The translations under genes were made by a program, and so were the position numbers. The notes under the pieces were generated by a model that had not been told where the DNA came from, made no database searches, and was given only the letters and a program-made list of their open reading frames with translations. DNA of 29,240 bases from JAWWBN01 sp033720955 (GTDB lineage: Bacteria; Acidobacteriota; Thermoanaerobaculia; Multivoradales; JAHEKO01): contig JAWWBN010000020.1 of assembly GCA_033720955.1 (NCBI GenBank), forward strand, positions 1 to 29,240. Direction: 5' to 3'. This document shows positions 1-7,250 of this stretch, piece by piece. Within the stretch, counting starts at the first letter, position 1. Every line of letters starts with the position of its first letter.

Positions 1-1
1 C

Positions 2-2458
2 TTCGACTCCACCGAGCCGGTGCCGGTGGACATCGAAGAGGAGATGAAGAAGTCCTACATCGACTACGCCATGAGCGTCATCGTCGGGCGGGCGCTGCCC
101 GACGTGCGGGGCGGGCTGAAGCCCGTCCACCGCCGGGTGCTCTACGGCATGTGGGAGTCGGGCAACTACTCCAACAAGCCGTACAAGAAGTCGGCGCGCA
201 TCGTCGGCGACGTCATGGGTAAGTACCACCCGCACGGCGACGGGCCGATCTACGACACGGTCGTGCGGCTGGCCCAGGACTTCTCCATGCGGTACCCCCT
301 GGTGGACGGGCAGGGCAACTTCGGGTCCATCGACGGCGACTCCCCGGCGGCCATGCGGTACACCGAGGTGCGGCTCACCAAGATCGCCCAGGAGATGCTC
401 CGCGAGGACATCGACAAGGAGACGGTGGACTGGGAGCTCAACTACGACGGCTCGCTGACGGAGCCGACCGTGCTGCCGTCGCGGATCCCCAACCTGCTGG
501 TCAACGGGTCGGCGGGGATCGCCGTGGGGATGGCCACCAACATCCCGCCCCACAACCTGACCGAGGTGGTGGACGGGCTGATCGCGCTGATCGACGATCC
601 GGAGATCACCGTCAAGAAGCTGATGAAGCACATCCCCGGACCCGACTTCCCCACCGCGGGATTCATCCACGGGATGAGCGGCATCAAGAGCGCCTACGAG
701 ACGGGAAGGGGCTCCATCCAGGTCCGGGCCCGCGCCGCCATCGAGACCAAGAAGGGCGACCGGCAGTCCATCGTGGTCAACGAGCTCCCCTACCAGGTCA
801 ACAAGGCGCGGCTGCTGGAGCGGATCGCCGACCTGGTGCGCAGCAAGAAGATCGAGGGAATCACCGACCTGCGCGACGAGTCCGACCGCGAGGGCATCCG
901 GGTCGTCATCGACGTCAAGCGGGGCGAGGTGGCCGAGGTCATCCTCAACCAGCTCTACAAGATGACGCCGATGCAGTCCAGCTTCGGCATGATCCTGCTG
1001 GCCATCGTCGACAACCAGCCCAAGGAGCTCAATCTCAAGCAGCTCCTGGCCCACTTCCTGAACCACCGGAAGCGGGTGGTCATCCGGCGCACCCGGTTCG
1101 ACCTGAGGAAGGCCGAGGAGCGGGCCCACATCCTGGAGGGCATCCTCAAGGCCCTCGACAACCTGGACGAGGTGATCGCCACCATCCGGTCGAGCGCCAC
1201 CCCGGCGGAGGCGCGCGACCGGCTCATGGAGCAGTTCGCCCTCTCCGACGTCCAGGCGCGCGCCATCCTCGACATGCGGCTGCAGAAGCTGACCGGCCTC
1301 GAGCGCGAGAAGGTGGTCGAGGAGTACAAGGAGCTCATGGCCCTGATCGAGCGGCTGCGGGCGATCCTGGCCTCCGACAGGCTGGTGCTGGAGGAGATCC
1401 GCAAGGAGGCGCTGGAGATCCGCGAGACCTACGGCGATCAGCGCCGCACCGAGATCATCCCCGAGACCCACGAGATCACCATCGAGGACATGATCGCCGA
1501 CGAGGACATGGTGATCACCCTGACCAACTCGGGGTACGTCAAGCGCTCGCCGCTGTCGCTCTACCGGGCGCAGCACCGCGGCGGCAAGGGCCGTAAGGGG
1601 ATGGTGGCCAAGGACGGCGACTTCGTGGAGCACCTCTACGTCGCCTCGGCCCACAGCTACATCCTGGCCTTCACCGAGACCGGCCAGGTGCACTGGCTGA
1701 AGGTGCACGAGATCCCGCAGCTCGGGCCCGCCGCCAAGGGCAAGGCAATCGTCAACCTGCTGCACCTCGAGCCGGGCGAGCGGCTCGCCACCACGGTCTC
1801 GGTGCGCGAGTTCTCGGAGGAGGAGTTCCTGCTCTTCGCGACCGAGAACGGCACCATCAAGAAGACCCCGCTCTCCGCCTACGGGAACCCGCGCGCCGGA
1901 GGCATCATCGGCATCAACATCGACGAGGGCGACCGCCTGCTCGACGTGCGGGTGACCGACGGCCGGCAGCAGGTGCTTCTGGCCACCGCCAAGGGCTTCG
2001 CCATCCGCTTCGACGAGAAGGACGCCCGTCCCATGGGCCGCGCCACCCGCGGCGTGAAGGGCATCCAGCTCCGCAAGGGCGACCGGGTGGTGGCGCTCGA
2101 GACCCTGGGGGAGGAGGCCGGGGAGATCCTCTCCGTGGCCGCCAACGCCATGGGCAAGCGCACCCCGGTGGACCAGTACCGCCTGCAGAGCCGGGGCGGC
2201 AAGGGGATCATCAACCTGAAGGTCTCCAAGAAGACGGGCGAGGTGATCGGGGTCAAGGAGGTGCGACCCACCGACGGCCTCATGCTGATCACCCAGGAGG
2301 GCAAGATCATCCGCATCAACGTGGACGGGGTGCGGGTGATCGGCCGCTCCACCCAGGGGGTCAAGCTGATGGACCTCGAGGGTGACGACCGGCTGATGGC
2401 GGTGGCCCGCCTGGGCGAGCGCGAGGAGGAGCCGGAGCCCCAGCAGGTAGAGGTCTGA
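2..2458 (+). CDS. gyrA: DNA gyrase subunit A, 5' end cut by window
   Basis: Catalytic and DNA-wrapping subunit of the type IIA topoisomerase that puts negative supercoils into DNA, working with GyrB in the cytoplasm. The frame is open to the window edge and lacks only the first few residues; the visible protein begins just before the conserved IEEEMKKSYIDYAMS block. The active-site tyrosine is in RYTE (codon 359-361). The GyrA box is present as QHRGGKG (one change from QRRGGKG), which argues for gyrase rather than ParC, and six-bladed C-terminal propeller repeats follow up to an acidic tail. Oddity: the quinolone-determining region reads HGDGPIYD, so the position equivalent to E. coli Ser83 is Gly and Ala84 is Pro. 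The stop overlaps a possible CTG start of the next gene. Confidence 0.97.
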   Translation, partial: FDSTEPVPVDIEEEMKKSYIDYAMSVIVGRALPDVRGGLKPVHRRVLYGMWESGNYSNKPYKKSARIVGDVMGKYHPHGDGPIYDTVVRLAQDFSMRYPLVDGQGNFGSIDGDSPAAMRYTEVRLTKIAQEMLREDIDKETVDWELNYDGSLTEPTVLPSRIPNLLVNGSAGIAVGMATNIPPHNLTEVVDGLIALIDDPEITVKKLMKHIPGPDFPTAGFIHGMSGIKSAYETGRGSIQVRARAAIETKKGDRQSIVVNELPYQVNKARLLERIADLVRSKKIEGITDLRDESDREGIRVVIDVKRGEVAEVILNQLYKMTPMQSSFGMILLAIVDNQPKELNLKQLLAHFLNHRKRVVIRRTRFDLRKAEERAHILEGILKALDNLDEVIATIRSSATPAEARDRLMEQFALSDVQARAILDMRLQKLTGLEREKVVEEYKELMALIERLRAILASDRLVLEEIRKEALEIRETYGDQRRTEIIPETHEITIEDMIADEDMVITLTNSGYVKRSPLSLYRAQHRGGKGRKGMVAKDGDFVEHLYVASAHSYILAFTETGQVHWLKVHEIPQLGPAAKGKAIVNLLHLEPGERLATTVSVREFSEEEFLLFATENGTIKKTPLSAYGNPRAGGIIGINIDEGDRLLDVRVTDGRQQVLLATAKGFAIRFDEKDARPMGRATRGVKGIQLRKGDRVVALETLGEEAGEILSVAANAMGKRTPVDQYRLQSRGGKGIINLKVSKKTGEVIGVKEVRPTDGLMLITQEGKIIRINVDGVRVIGRSTQGVKLMDLEGDDRLMAVARLGEREEEPEPQQVEV

Positions 2459-3012
2459 AGCCGGCGCCGGCCTCGCGCGTCTACCAGGTCGCCTGGGCGT
2501 TCTACCTGTTCATCGCCCTGGGGGGCGTCGTCTGGATCGGCGTCCGCCTCGGCTCGATCCCACTCGACCTCTTCGTGGACCCGGAGAGCTGGCCGCAGGA
2601 CCTGGTGCTGGGAGCCACCGGCGGGCTCGCCCTGGTGGGGCTCTGGCGGGGGATGCGCCGCTTCTTCCCCACGGCGCGCGAGCTCGAGCGCAAGATCGCG
2701 GAGCTGCTGGGTCCGCTGCAGACCTCCGAGGCCATGGCCCTCGCGCTCCTCTCGGGCTTCGCCGAAGAGCTCTTCTTCCGCGGCGCCGTGCAGGGGGCGT
2801 GGGGCTGGCCGCTCGCCACCCTGGTCTTCGCCCTCCTCCACACGGGTCCGGGGCCCGCATTCCGCGCCTGGACCGGCTTCGCCGCCGGGGCCGGTCTGCT
2901 GCTCGCGGGCCTCGCCGAGTGGAGCGGCTCGCTCCTGGCGCCCATCGTGGCCCACGTGCTGGTCAACGCGGTGAATCTCCTCCGTCTCCGAGAACTGACC
3001 GGCCGCCGTTGA
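2455..3012 (+). CDS. CPBP (CAAX-like) intramembrane protease
   Basis: Predicted membrane glutamic-type endopeptidase of the CPBP/Abi family (PF02517). All three family motifs are present: EELFFRG (EExxxR, about residues 104-109 of the long form), H129 in FALLHTG, and HVLVN (HxxxN, 167-171). Several hydrophobic segments surround them. The start is uncertain. The first GTG (2575) would leave out an upstream hydrophobic segment, WAFYLFIALGGVVWIGV, which is clearly coding-like and belongs to the protein. The only alternative I see is CTG at 2455, overlapping the gyrA stop (CTGA), with AGGAGG at 2423-2428 rather far upstream. I therefore annotate 2455, giving 185 residues. Translation is probably coupled to gyrA. 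The substrate is unknown. Confidence 0.8.
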   Translation: MKPAPASRVYQVAWAFYLFIALGGVVWIGVRLGSIPLDLFVDPESWPQDLVLGATGGLALVGLWRGMRRFFPTARELERKIAELLGPLQTSEAMALALLSGFAEELFFRGAVQGAWGWPLATLVFALLHTGPGPAFRAWTGFAAGAGLLLAGLAEWSGSLLAPIVAHVLVNAVNLLRLRELTGRR

Positions 3013-3075
3013 GCCGCCCGGAGGAGGGGCCCCCGACCCGCACGGGCGGAGGGCGCGCGATGTCCGCCGGCCTGC

Positions 3076-3081
3076 TAGAGT
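3076..3081 (+). promoter_or_regulatory. possible extended -10 element for the M20 operon
   Basis: TAGAGT preceded by TG and one base (TGCTAGAGT, 3073-3081) lies in the 95-base gap before the dipeptidase gene. Initiation about seven bases later would leave a short leader that contains the GAGGAGGG ribosome site at 3093-3100. No good -35 is visible, so this is a weak call. Confidence 0.3.
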
Positions 3082-3107
3082 GACGGTCCGCCGAGGAGGG
3101 CCTGCGT

Positions 3108-4490
3108 ATGTCCAGCGATGTCTTCGAGAGGATCGACCGGGAGAAGGAGAGCTACCTGGAGGAGCTCAAGGAGTACCTCAGGATCCCCTCGATCTCGGCG
3201 GACCCGGCCTACAAGGGGGACGTCGCCCGCTGCGCCCGCTGGGTGGTCGAGAAGATGCGCGCCGCCGGGTTGGAGGTGGAGGAGATCGCCACCGAGGGCA
3301 ACCCGCTGGTCTACGCCGAGTGGATGGGGGCCCCCGGCGGGCCCACGGTGCTCTTCTACGGCCACTACGACGTACAGCCGCCGGATCCGCTGGACGAGTG
3401 GCGCAGCCCGCCCTTCGAGCCGGCGGTGGAGGGCGACCTCCTGGTCGCCCGCGGCGCCACCGACGACAAGGGCCAGGCGTTCGCCCATCTCAAGGCGGTC
3501 GCGGCGATCCTGGAGGAGCGCGGCGCGCTGCCCCTCAACGTGAAGTTCATCTGGGAGGGCGAGGAGGAGGTGGGCGGCGAGGCGATCGAGAAGTTCGTGC
3601 GCGCCGACGCCGGAGACAAGCTGGCCTGCGACGCGGTGGTGGTCTCCGACACCTCCATGTTCGCTCCGGGGGTGCCGTCGCTGCTCTACGGCCTCAAGGG
3701 TCTCTGCTACATGCAGCTCCGGGTCACCGGCCCCAACCGGGACCTCCACTCGGGCACCTTCGGCGGCGCGGTGGCCAATCCCGCCAACGCCGTCGCCGAG
3801 ATCGTCTCCCGGCTGGTGGACTTCGACACCGGCAGGGTGCAGATCCCCGGCTTCTACGACGACGTCCGCCCGCTCGAGCAGTGGGAGCGGCAGGAGTTCG
3901 CGGCCCTCGATTTCGATCCGGACGCCTACCGCTCCGGCCTCGGCGTCGCCGCCGACTGGGGCGAGCAGGGGTACTCCATCCTGGAGCGCGCGTGGGCCCG
4001 GCCGACCTGCGACGTGAACGGCATCTTCGGCGGCTACGCCGGCGAGGGCGCCAAGACGGTGATCCCCGCCCGCGCCGGAGCCAAGGTCTCGATGCGGCTG
4101 GTGCCCGACCAGAAGCCGAAGGAGATCGCGCGGCTCTTCACCGAGTACGTCGAGAGCGTCGCGCCCAGGGGGGTGGTCGTCGACGTGGAGTACCACCACG
4201 GCGCGAACCCGGTCCTCATCGAGACCGAGGGGCCGATCTGCGAGGCGGCGATGGCGGCGCAGGAGGACGTGTGGGGTCGGCCACCGGTGCGAATCCGGGA
4301 GGGAGGGTCGATCCCGGTTGTGGGCACCCTGGCGGACGTCCTGGAGGTGCCGGTCGTGCTGATCGGCTTCGGGCTGCCCGACGACCGCCTGCACTCGCCC
4401 AACGAGAAGTTCAACATCAGCCACTTCTACAACGGCATCCGCACCACGGTGAGGCTCCTCGACCGCGCCGGCGGGGCGTCGGACGGATGA
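3108..4490 (+). CDS. M20-family dipeptidase (zinc metallopeptidase)
   Basis: Cytoplasmic dizinc exopeptidase of the M20 family, closest in pattern to the CNDP/carnosinase-like dipeptidases that cut dipeptides. Metal and catalytic residues are in place: GHYDVQP (ligand His86, catalytic-site Asp88), ATDDKG (bridging Asp119), WEGEEE (catalytic and ligand Glu, 149-154), VVVSDTSM (Asp181) and LHSPNE (His429). The lid-domain dimerisation stretch with RDLHSG is also present. At 460 residues it is normal in length for the family, and it has no signal peptide. ATG 3108 has a strong GAGGAGGG site seven bases upstream. Its stop overlaps the next gene's start (ATGA), so it heads a run of four genes. The exact substrate cannot be read from sequence. 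Confidence 0.93.
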   Translation: MSSDVFERIDREKESYLEELKEYLRIPSISADPAYKGDVARCARWVVEKMRAAGLEVEEIATEGNPLVYAEWMGAPGGPTVLFYGHYDVQPPDPLDEWRSPPFEPAVEGDLLVARGATDDKGQAFAHLKAVAAILEERGALPLNVKFIWEGEEEVGGEAIEKFVRADAGDKLACDAVVVSDTSMFAPGVPSLLYGLKGLCYMQLRVTGPNRDLHSGTFGGAVANPANAVAEIVSRLVDFDTGRVQIPGFYDDVRPLEQWERQEFAALDFDPDAYRSGLGVAADWGEQGYSILERAWARPTCDVNGIFGGYAGEGAKTVIPARAGAKVSMRLVPDQKPKEIARLFTEYVESVAPRGVVVDVEYHHGANPVLIETEGPICEAAMAAQEDVWGRPPVRIREGGSIPVVGTLADVLEVPVVLIGFGLPDDRLHSPNEKFNISHFYNGIRTTVRLLDRAGGASDG

Positions 4491-5050
4491 GCGAAGAGGA
4501 GAGCAAGAACTTCGAGCGCGAGCTGAAGTTCGCCTGCGAGGAGCTCTCCGGGCTGCGCGAGACTCTGGTGTCGCGGGAGGCCGAGCGGATCTCGGCCAGC
4601 GCCTTCGAGGACAACCTGGTGCTGGACCGCAACGGCGAGCTCGAAGAGGCGGGCTGCCTCCTGCGCCTGCGGTCGGGCAACCAGAGAGGGGCCCTCCTGA
4701 CCTTCAAGGGGCCGGCGGTCTACGAGGACCGGGTGCGTATCCGCGAGGAGTACGAGATCGAGACCGACGACAAAGAGGCCATGCTCACCATCCTGGAGCG
4801 GATCGGCTTCGAGGTCGTCACCCGCTACCAGAAGTACCGCGAGGAGTGGCAGCTCGGCGCGGTGACCGTGGCGCTGGACCACACCCCCATCGGCGACTTC
4901 GCCGAGTTCGAGGGCGACGGCGCCGAGCGCATGGCCACCCGCTGCGGCTTCGACCTCGAGAATGCCGAGCGCCGGAGCTACCTGCGGATCTACCGGGACT
5001 ACCGCGAGGAGCACCCGGAGGCGCCGGCGGACATGGTCTTCCCCGATTGA
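4487..5050 (+). CDS. CYTH domain protein (class IV adenylate cyclase / triphosphatase type)
   Basis: A 187-residue single CYTH (triphosphate tunnel metalloenzyme) domain. The N-terminal ExExK signature is ERELK. It is followed by LRLRSG (RxR), LTFKGP, REEYEIE and, near the C-terminus, HTPIGDFAEFEG, which resembles the LDxxxxLGxFxEIE strand of CyaB proteins. These charged residues line the tunnel that binds a nucleotide or inorganic triphosphate with two metal ions. Family members are class IV adenylyl cyclases, thiamine triphosphatases or inorganic triphosphatases, and sequence alone does not separate them. The ATG overlaps the dipeptidase stop (ATGA), and the stop overlaps the TTG of the next gene, so translation is coupled on both sides. 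Confidence 0.88.
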   Translation: MSEEESKNFERELKFACEELSGLRETLVSREAERISASAFEDNLVLDRNGELEEAGCLLRLRSGNQRGALLTFKGPAVYEDRVRIREEYEIETDDKEAMLTILERIGFEVVTRYQKYREEWQLGAVTVALDHTPIGDFAEFEGDGAERMATRCGFDLENAERRSYLRIYRDYREEHPEAPADMVFPD

Positions 5051-6087
5051 GCGCGACCCCCTTCCGGGCGGTGGTGCTGGCCGCCGGCTACGGCCTTCGT
5101 CTGCGGCCGCTGACCGAGTTTCTCCCGAAGCCGCTGCTGCCGCTCGCCGGGATGGCTGTGGCGGCCCACACGCTCTCCCAGCTCGCCGCCGCGGGCTGCG
5201 AGGAGGTGGCCCTGAACCTGCACCATCTGGGAGAGAAGATCCGCTCGCGCCTCGGCGGCGCCTACCAGGGGATGCGCCTCACCTGGTCTGCGGAGGAGCA
5301 GATCCTCGGAACCTTGGGGGCTCTGGTGCGGCTTCGCCCCTTCCTGGCCGGGACGAAGACGGCGTTGGTGATCAACGGCGACAGCTTCTGTCGCTGGCCC
5401 ATCCGGCGGCTCCTGAAGCGGCATCGCGCCACGGGCGCGGCGGCCACTCTTCTGCTCTCCACCCGCGCGCCCGTGGAGAGCTTCAACCCCGTGGGAGTGG
5501 ACGTGAAGGGTCGAGTGGTCTCGTTCGGCGGCGGCCGCAGCTACGGCGAGATCGGGCGGCGGCGCGTCTTCGCGGGCGCGCACTGCCTGGACCCGGCCCG
5601 GCTCGACGGTCTCGAAGAGGGACGGGCCGAGCTGGTGACGGGGCTCTGGGAGCCTCTGCTGCGACGGGGCGAGACCCTGGCTGCGGTCGAGAGCCGGAGA
5701 CGCTGGCACGACCTGGGGACGCCGGCCCGCTACCTGGCGGCGGCACGCGACGTGGCGCGGCATGCGCGGGGCGGGCGCCGGCGCCGGCCGGGGGGCTGGA
5801 TCGCCCCCGGCGGCCACGCCGATCCGTCGGCTCGACTCCGGCGCTCGGTGGTCGAGCGCGGCGCCCGGGTGGAGGCGGACGCCGAGGTCGAGGGCTCCCT
5901 CATCCTGGACGGCGCCCGGGTCACACCCGGCTGCCGGGTGCACGACTCGATCGTCGGTTTCGAAGTCGAGCTGCCTCCGGGCACGGCGGTGGAGCAGAGG
6001 CTGGTGACCGCGGAGCGCGCCGACGTCGAGCACGGCCCCACGGACTCGGTCCTGGGCGGCCTGGTCTACACCCCCATCGAGGGCTAG
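5047..6087 (+). CDS. sugar-phosphate nucleotidyltransferase with hexapeptide tail
   Basis: Predicted NTP transferase (PF00483 type) that joins NTP to a sugar-1-phosphate for cell-surface sugar supply; it resembles mannose-1-phosphate guanylyltransferases. The nucleotide-binding signature LAAGYGLRLRPLTEFLPKP is at residues 11-29, and the metal Asp is in VINGDSF (about 108-114). The last ~90 residues form a left-handed beta-helix of degenerate hexapeptide repeats (ARLRRSVVERGARVEADAEV). The start chosen is TTG 5047, overlapping the CYTH stop (TTGA); it places the signature where the family expects it and gives 346 residues, whereas the open frame further upstream is only a shadow of the CYTH gene. 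The sugar and nucleotide are not determined. Confidence 0.87.
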   Translation: MSATPFRAVVLAAGYGLRLRPLTEFLPKPLLPLAGMAVAAHTLSQLAAAGCEEVALNLHHLGEKIRSRLGGAYQGMRLTWSAEEQILGTLGALVRLRPFLAGTKTALVINGDSFCRWPIRRLLKRHRATGAAATLLLSTRAPVESFNPVGVDVKGRVVSFGGGRSYGEIGRRRVFAGAHCLDPARLDGLEEGRAELVTGLWEPLLRRGETLAAVESRRRWHDLGTPARYLAAARDVARHARGGRRRRPGGWIAPGGHADPSARLRRSVVERGARVEADAEVEGSLILDGARVTPGCRVHDSIVGFEVELPPGTAVEQRLVTAERADVEHGPTDSVLGGLVYTPIEG

Positions 6088-6093
6088 GAACCG

Positions 6094-6768
6094 ATGGGGG
6101 TGGGCAGGCCGGGGCCGTACGAGCTGCTGGTCTTCGACTGGGACGGCACCCTGATCGACTCCATCTCGACGATCGTGGCCTGCACCCGCGCGACCCTGGC
6201 CGAGATGGGCCGGCCGGCGCTGCCGGAGCAGCGGATCCGCGACGGCATCGGCATGGGCCTGAAGCAGGCGGTCGAGAATCTGGAGCCGGGTCACGACGAG
6301 GCCTTCTTCGACGAGATCCGGCGCGTCTTCCGTCGTCTCTGGCTCGAGACGTACAACCATCGCCCGGTCCTCTTCGACGGCGTGGCGGAGATGCTCGCCC
6401 GTCTCCACGGCGACGGCTACCGGCTGGCGGTGGCCACGGCCAAGGGGCGCGAAGGTCTGGAGATGGACTTCGAGCGCACCGGCGTGCGCAGGTGGTTCGC
6501 CACCAGCCGCACCTTCACCGAGGCGCCCGGCAAGCCCAACCCCGAGATGCTGCGTCAGATCCTCGAGGAGACGGGGTACTCGGCGGCGCGGACCCTGGTG
6601 GTCGGCGATTCGGAGCACGACATGGGGATGGCGGTGAACGCCGGCGCCGACGCCGTCGGCGTGGCCTCCGGCAGCCAGCCTCCCGCCGTGCTCTTCCGGG
6701 CCGGCGCCCTCAAGGTCCTCCCCCGGGTCGTCGAGCTGCCGGCCTGGCTCGAGAGCCGGATCCCCTAG
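6094..6768 (+). CDS. HAD-superfamily phosphatase (phosphoglycolate-phosphatase type)
   Basis: A 224-residue haloacid-dehalogenase-type hydrolase with an alpha-helical cap between motifs I and II. Motif I is DWDGTLID (nucleophile Asp15, acid/base Asp17), motif II is the Thr in AVATAKG, motif III is the Lys in GKPNP, and motif IV is GDSEHD. This pattern matches the Gph/PpaX group, which acts on small phosphate esters such as phosphoglycolate or sugar phosphates. ATG 6094 lies six bases after the nucleotidyltransferase stop, so the two are probably co-transcribed; the pairing suggests sugar-phosphate metabolism, but the substrate is not shown. The next 480 bases hold no clear gene, so this is likely the last gene of the run. 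Confidence 0.9.
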   Translation: MGVGRPGPYELLVFDWDGTLIDSISTIVACTRATLAEMGRPALPEQRIRDGIGMGLKQAVENLEPGHDEAFFDEIRRVFRRLWLETYNHRPVLFDGVAEMLARLHGDGYRLAVATAKGREGLEMDFERTGVRRWFATSRTFTEAPGKPNPEMLRQILEETGYSAARTLVVGDSEHDMGMAVNAGADAVGVASGSQPPAVLFRAGALKVLPRVVELPAWLESRIP

Positions 6769-7048
6769 CCGACCGCCAGCCCGAGCCGGCCTCTCCGCTC
6801 CGAAAGCGCCCCACCCACCGGGTCGCCCCCTGAGGATCTTGGCCGTTGCGCTCCCTCCCGCAGGGCCGGCTCGTGGCCTTCGTCAGAGGTGACGGGCCGC
6901 GGGCGCGGGAGCTCCGGGGGTGGACGCCTGGGTGGACGCGGCGAGCTCCCCGGCCTCAGCAGCTCGAGGCTCGCCGCTCCGCTCGGCTGCGCGCCGGACC
7001 CTCTTCGATCTCCCCCTGGGAGTGGCGACGCGCTTGCCGCCCACCTAC

Positions 7049-7101
7049 CGAGCCGTCTCGCCCTGCCGGAGCAAGAACGAACAAGTCCGCCCCCACACCG
7101 A
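7049..7101. repeat. imperfect direct repeat, copy 1
   Basis: This copy shares with 7131-7180, in the same order, the blocks CGAGCCG, GCCCTGCC, AAG followed by GAAC, and GTCCGCCCC. The second GTCCGCCCC core (7166-7174) lies 81 bases after the first (7085-7093). Read on the minus strand, both copies contain GGGGCGGAC and give related peptides (WGRTCSFLL and MGRTFIFLV). This may be a short interspersed repeat rather than a gene. Confidence 0.45.
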
Positions 7102-7130
7102 CGCGCCGGAGCGACCCCCATCGCTCCCAA

Positions 7131-7180
7131 CGAGCCGGCCGCCCTGCCCGACCAGGAAGATGAACGTCCGCCCCATCGCC
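7131..7180. repeat. imperfect direct repeat, copy 2
   Basis: Second copy of the unit described at 7049-7101, with the GTCCGCCCC core at 7166-7174. It is a few bases shorter than copy 1 because of small gaps. Whether further copies exist elsewhere in the genome cannot be seen from this window. Confidence 0.45.
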
Positions 7181-7235
7181 ACGAAGAGAAACACCGGCAT
7201 CGCCCCCGAGAAGGCCCGGCACCCCACTCCGTCCG

Positions 7236-7241
7236 TAGAAT
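7236..7241 (+). promoter_or_regulatory. possible -10 box for the propeller gene
   Basis: TAGAAT matches five of six bases of the TATAAT consensus. It ends nine bases before the ATG at 7251. Transcription starting about seven bases downstream would leave almost no leader, which fits the lack of a ribosome site before this gene. I see no clear -35. Confidence 0.35.
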
Positions 7242-7250
7242 GACCTAGAA

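Larger units (their letters stand above)
6769..7235. other. long non-coding gap without a convincing gene
   Basis: Between the HAD gene and the propeller gene lies the only gap over 300 bases. Open frames exist on both strands but are rich in Arg, Pro and Ser, have no domain pattern and look like high-GC chance frames. Structures seen are an inverted repeat with 8-base arms (6907-6914 and 6943-6950) whose loop holds GGTGGACGC twice 12 bases apart, a small hairpin GAGCGA/TCGCTC at 7109-7126, and two imperfect copies of a ~50-base unit (listed separately). It may be a decayed gene, a repeat insertion or a structured untranslated region. Confidence 0.5.

Noticed and set aside
3075..4424. Long minus-strand open frame (449 codons) opposite the M20 dipeptidase gene
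   Set aside because: Composition is His/Asp/Val-rich with no domain pattern, and the plus strand has all M20 catalytic motifs. It is a high-GC antisense shadow.
6907..6950. GGGAGCTC/GAGCTCCC inverted repeat as an operator or insertion end
   Set aside because: Eight-base GC-rich arms with a 28-base loop are expected by chance at this base composition, and no target duplication or transposase is near.
6765..7163. Open frames in the gap after the HAD gene as small genes
   Set aside because: No ribosome site, no recognisable domain, and Arg/Pro/Ser-rich composition on all frames.
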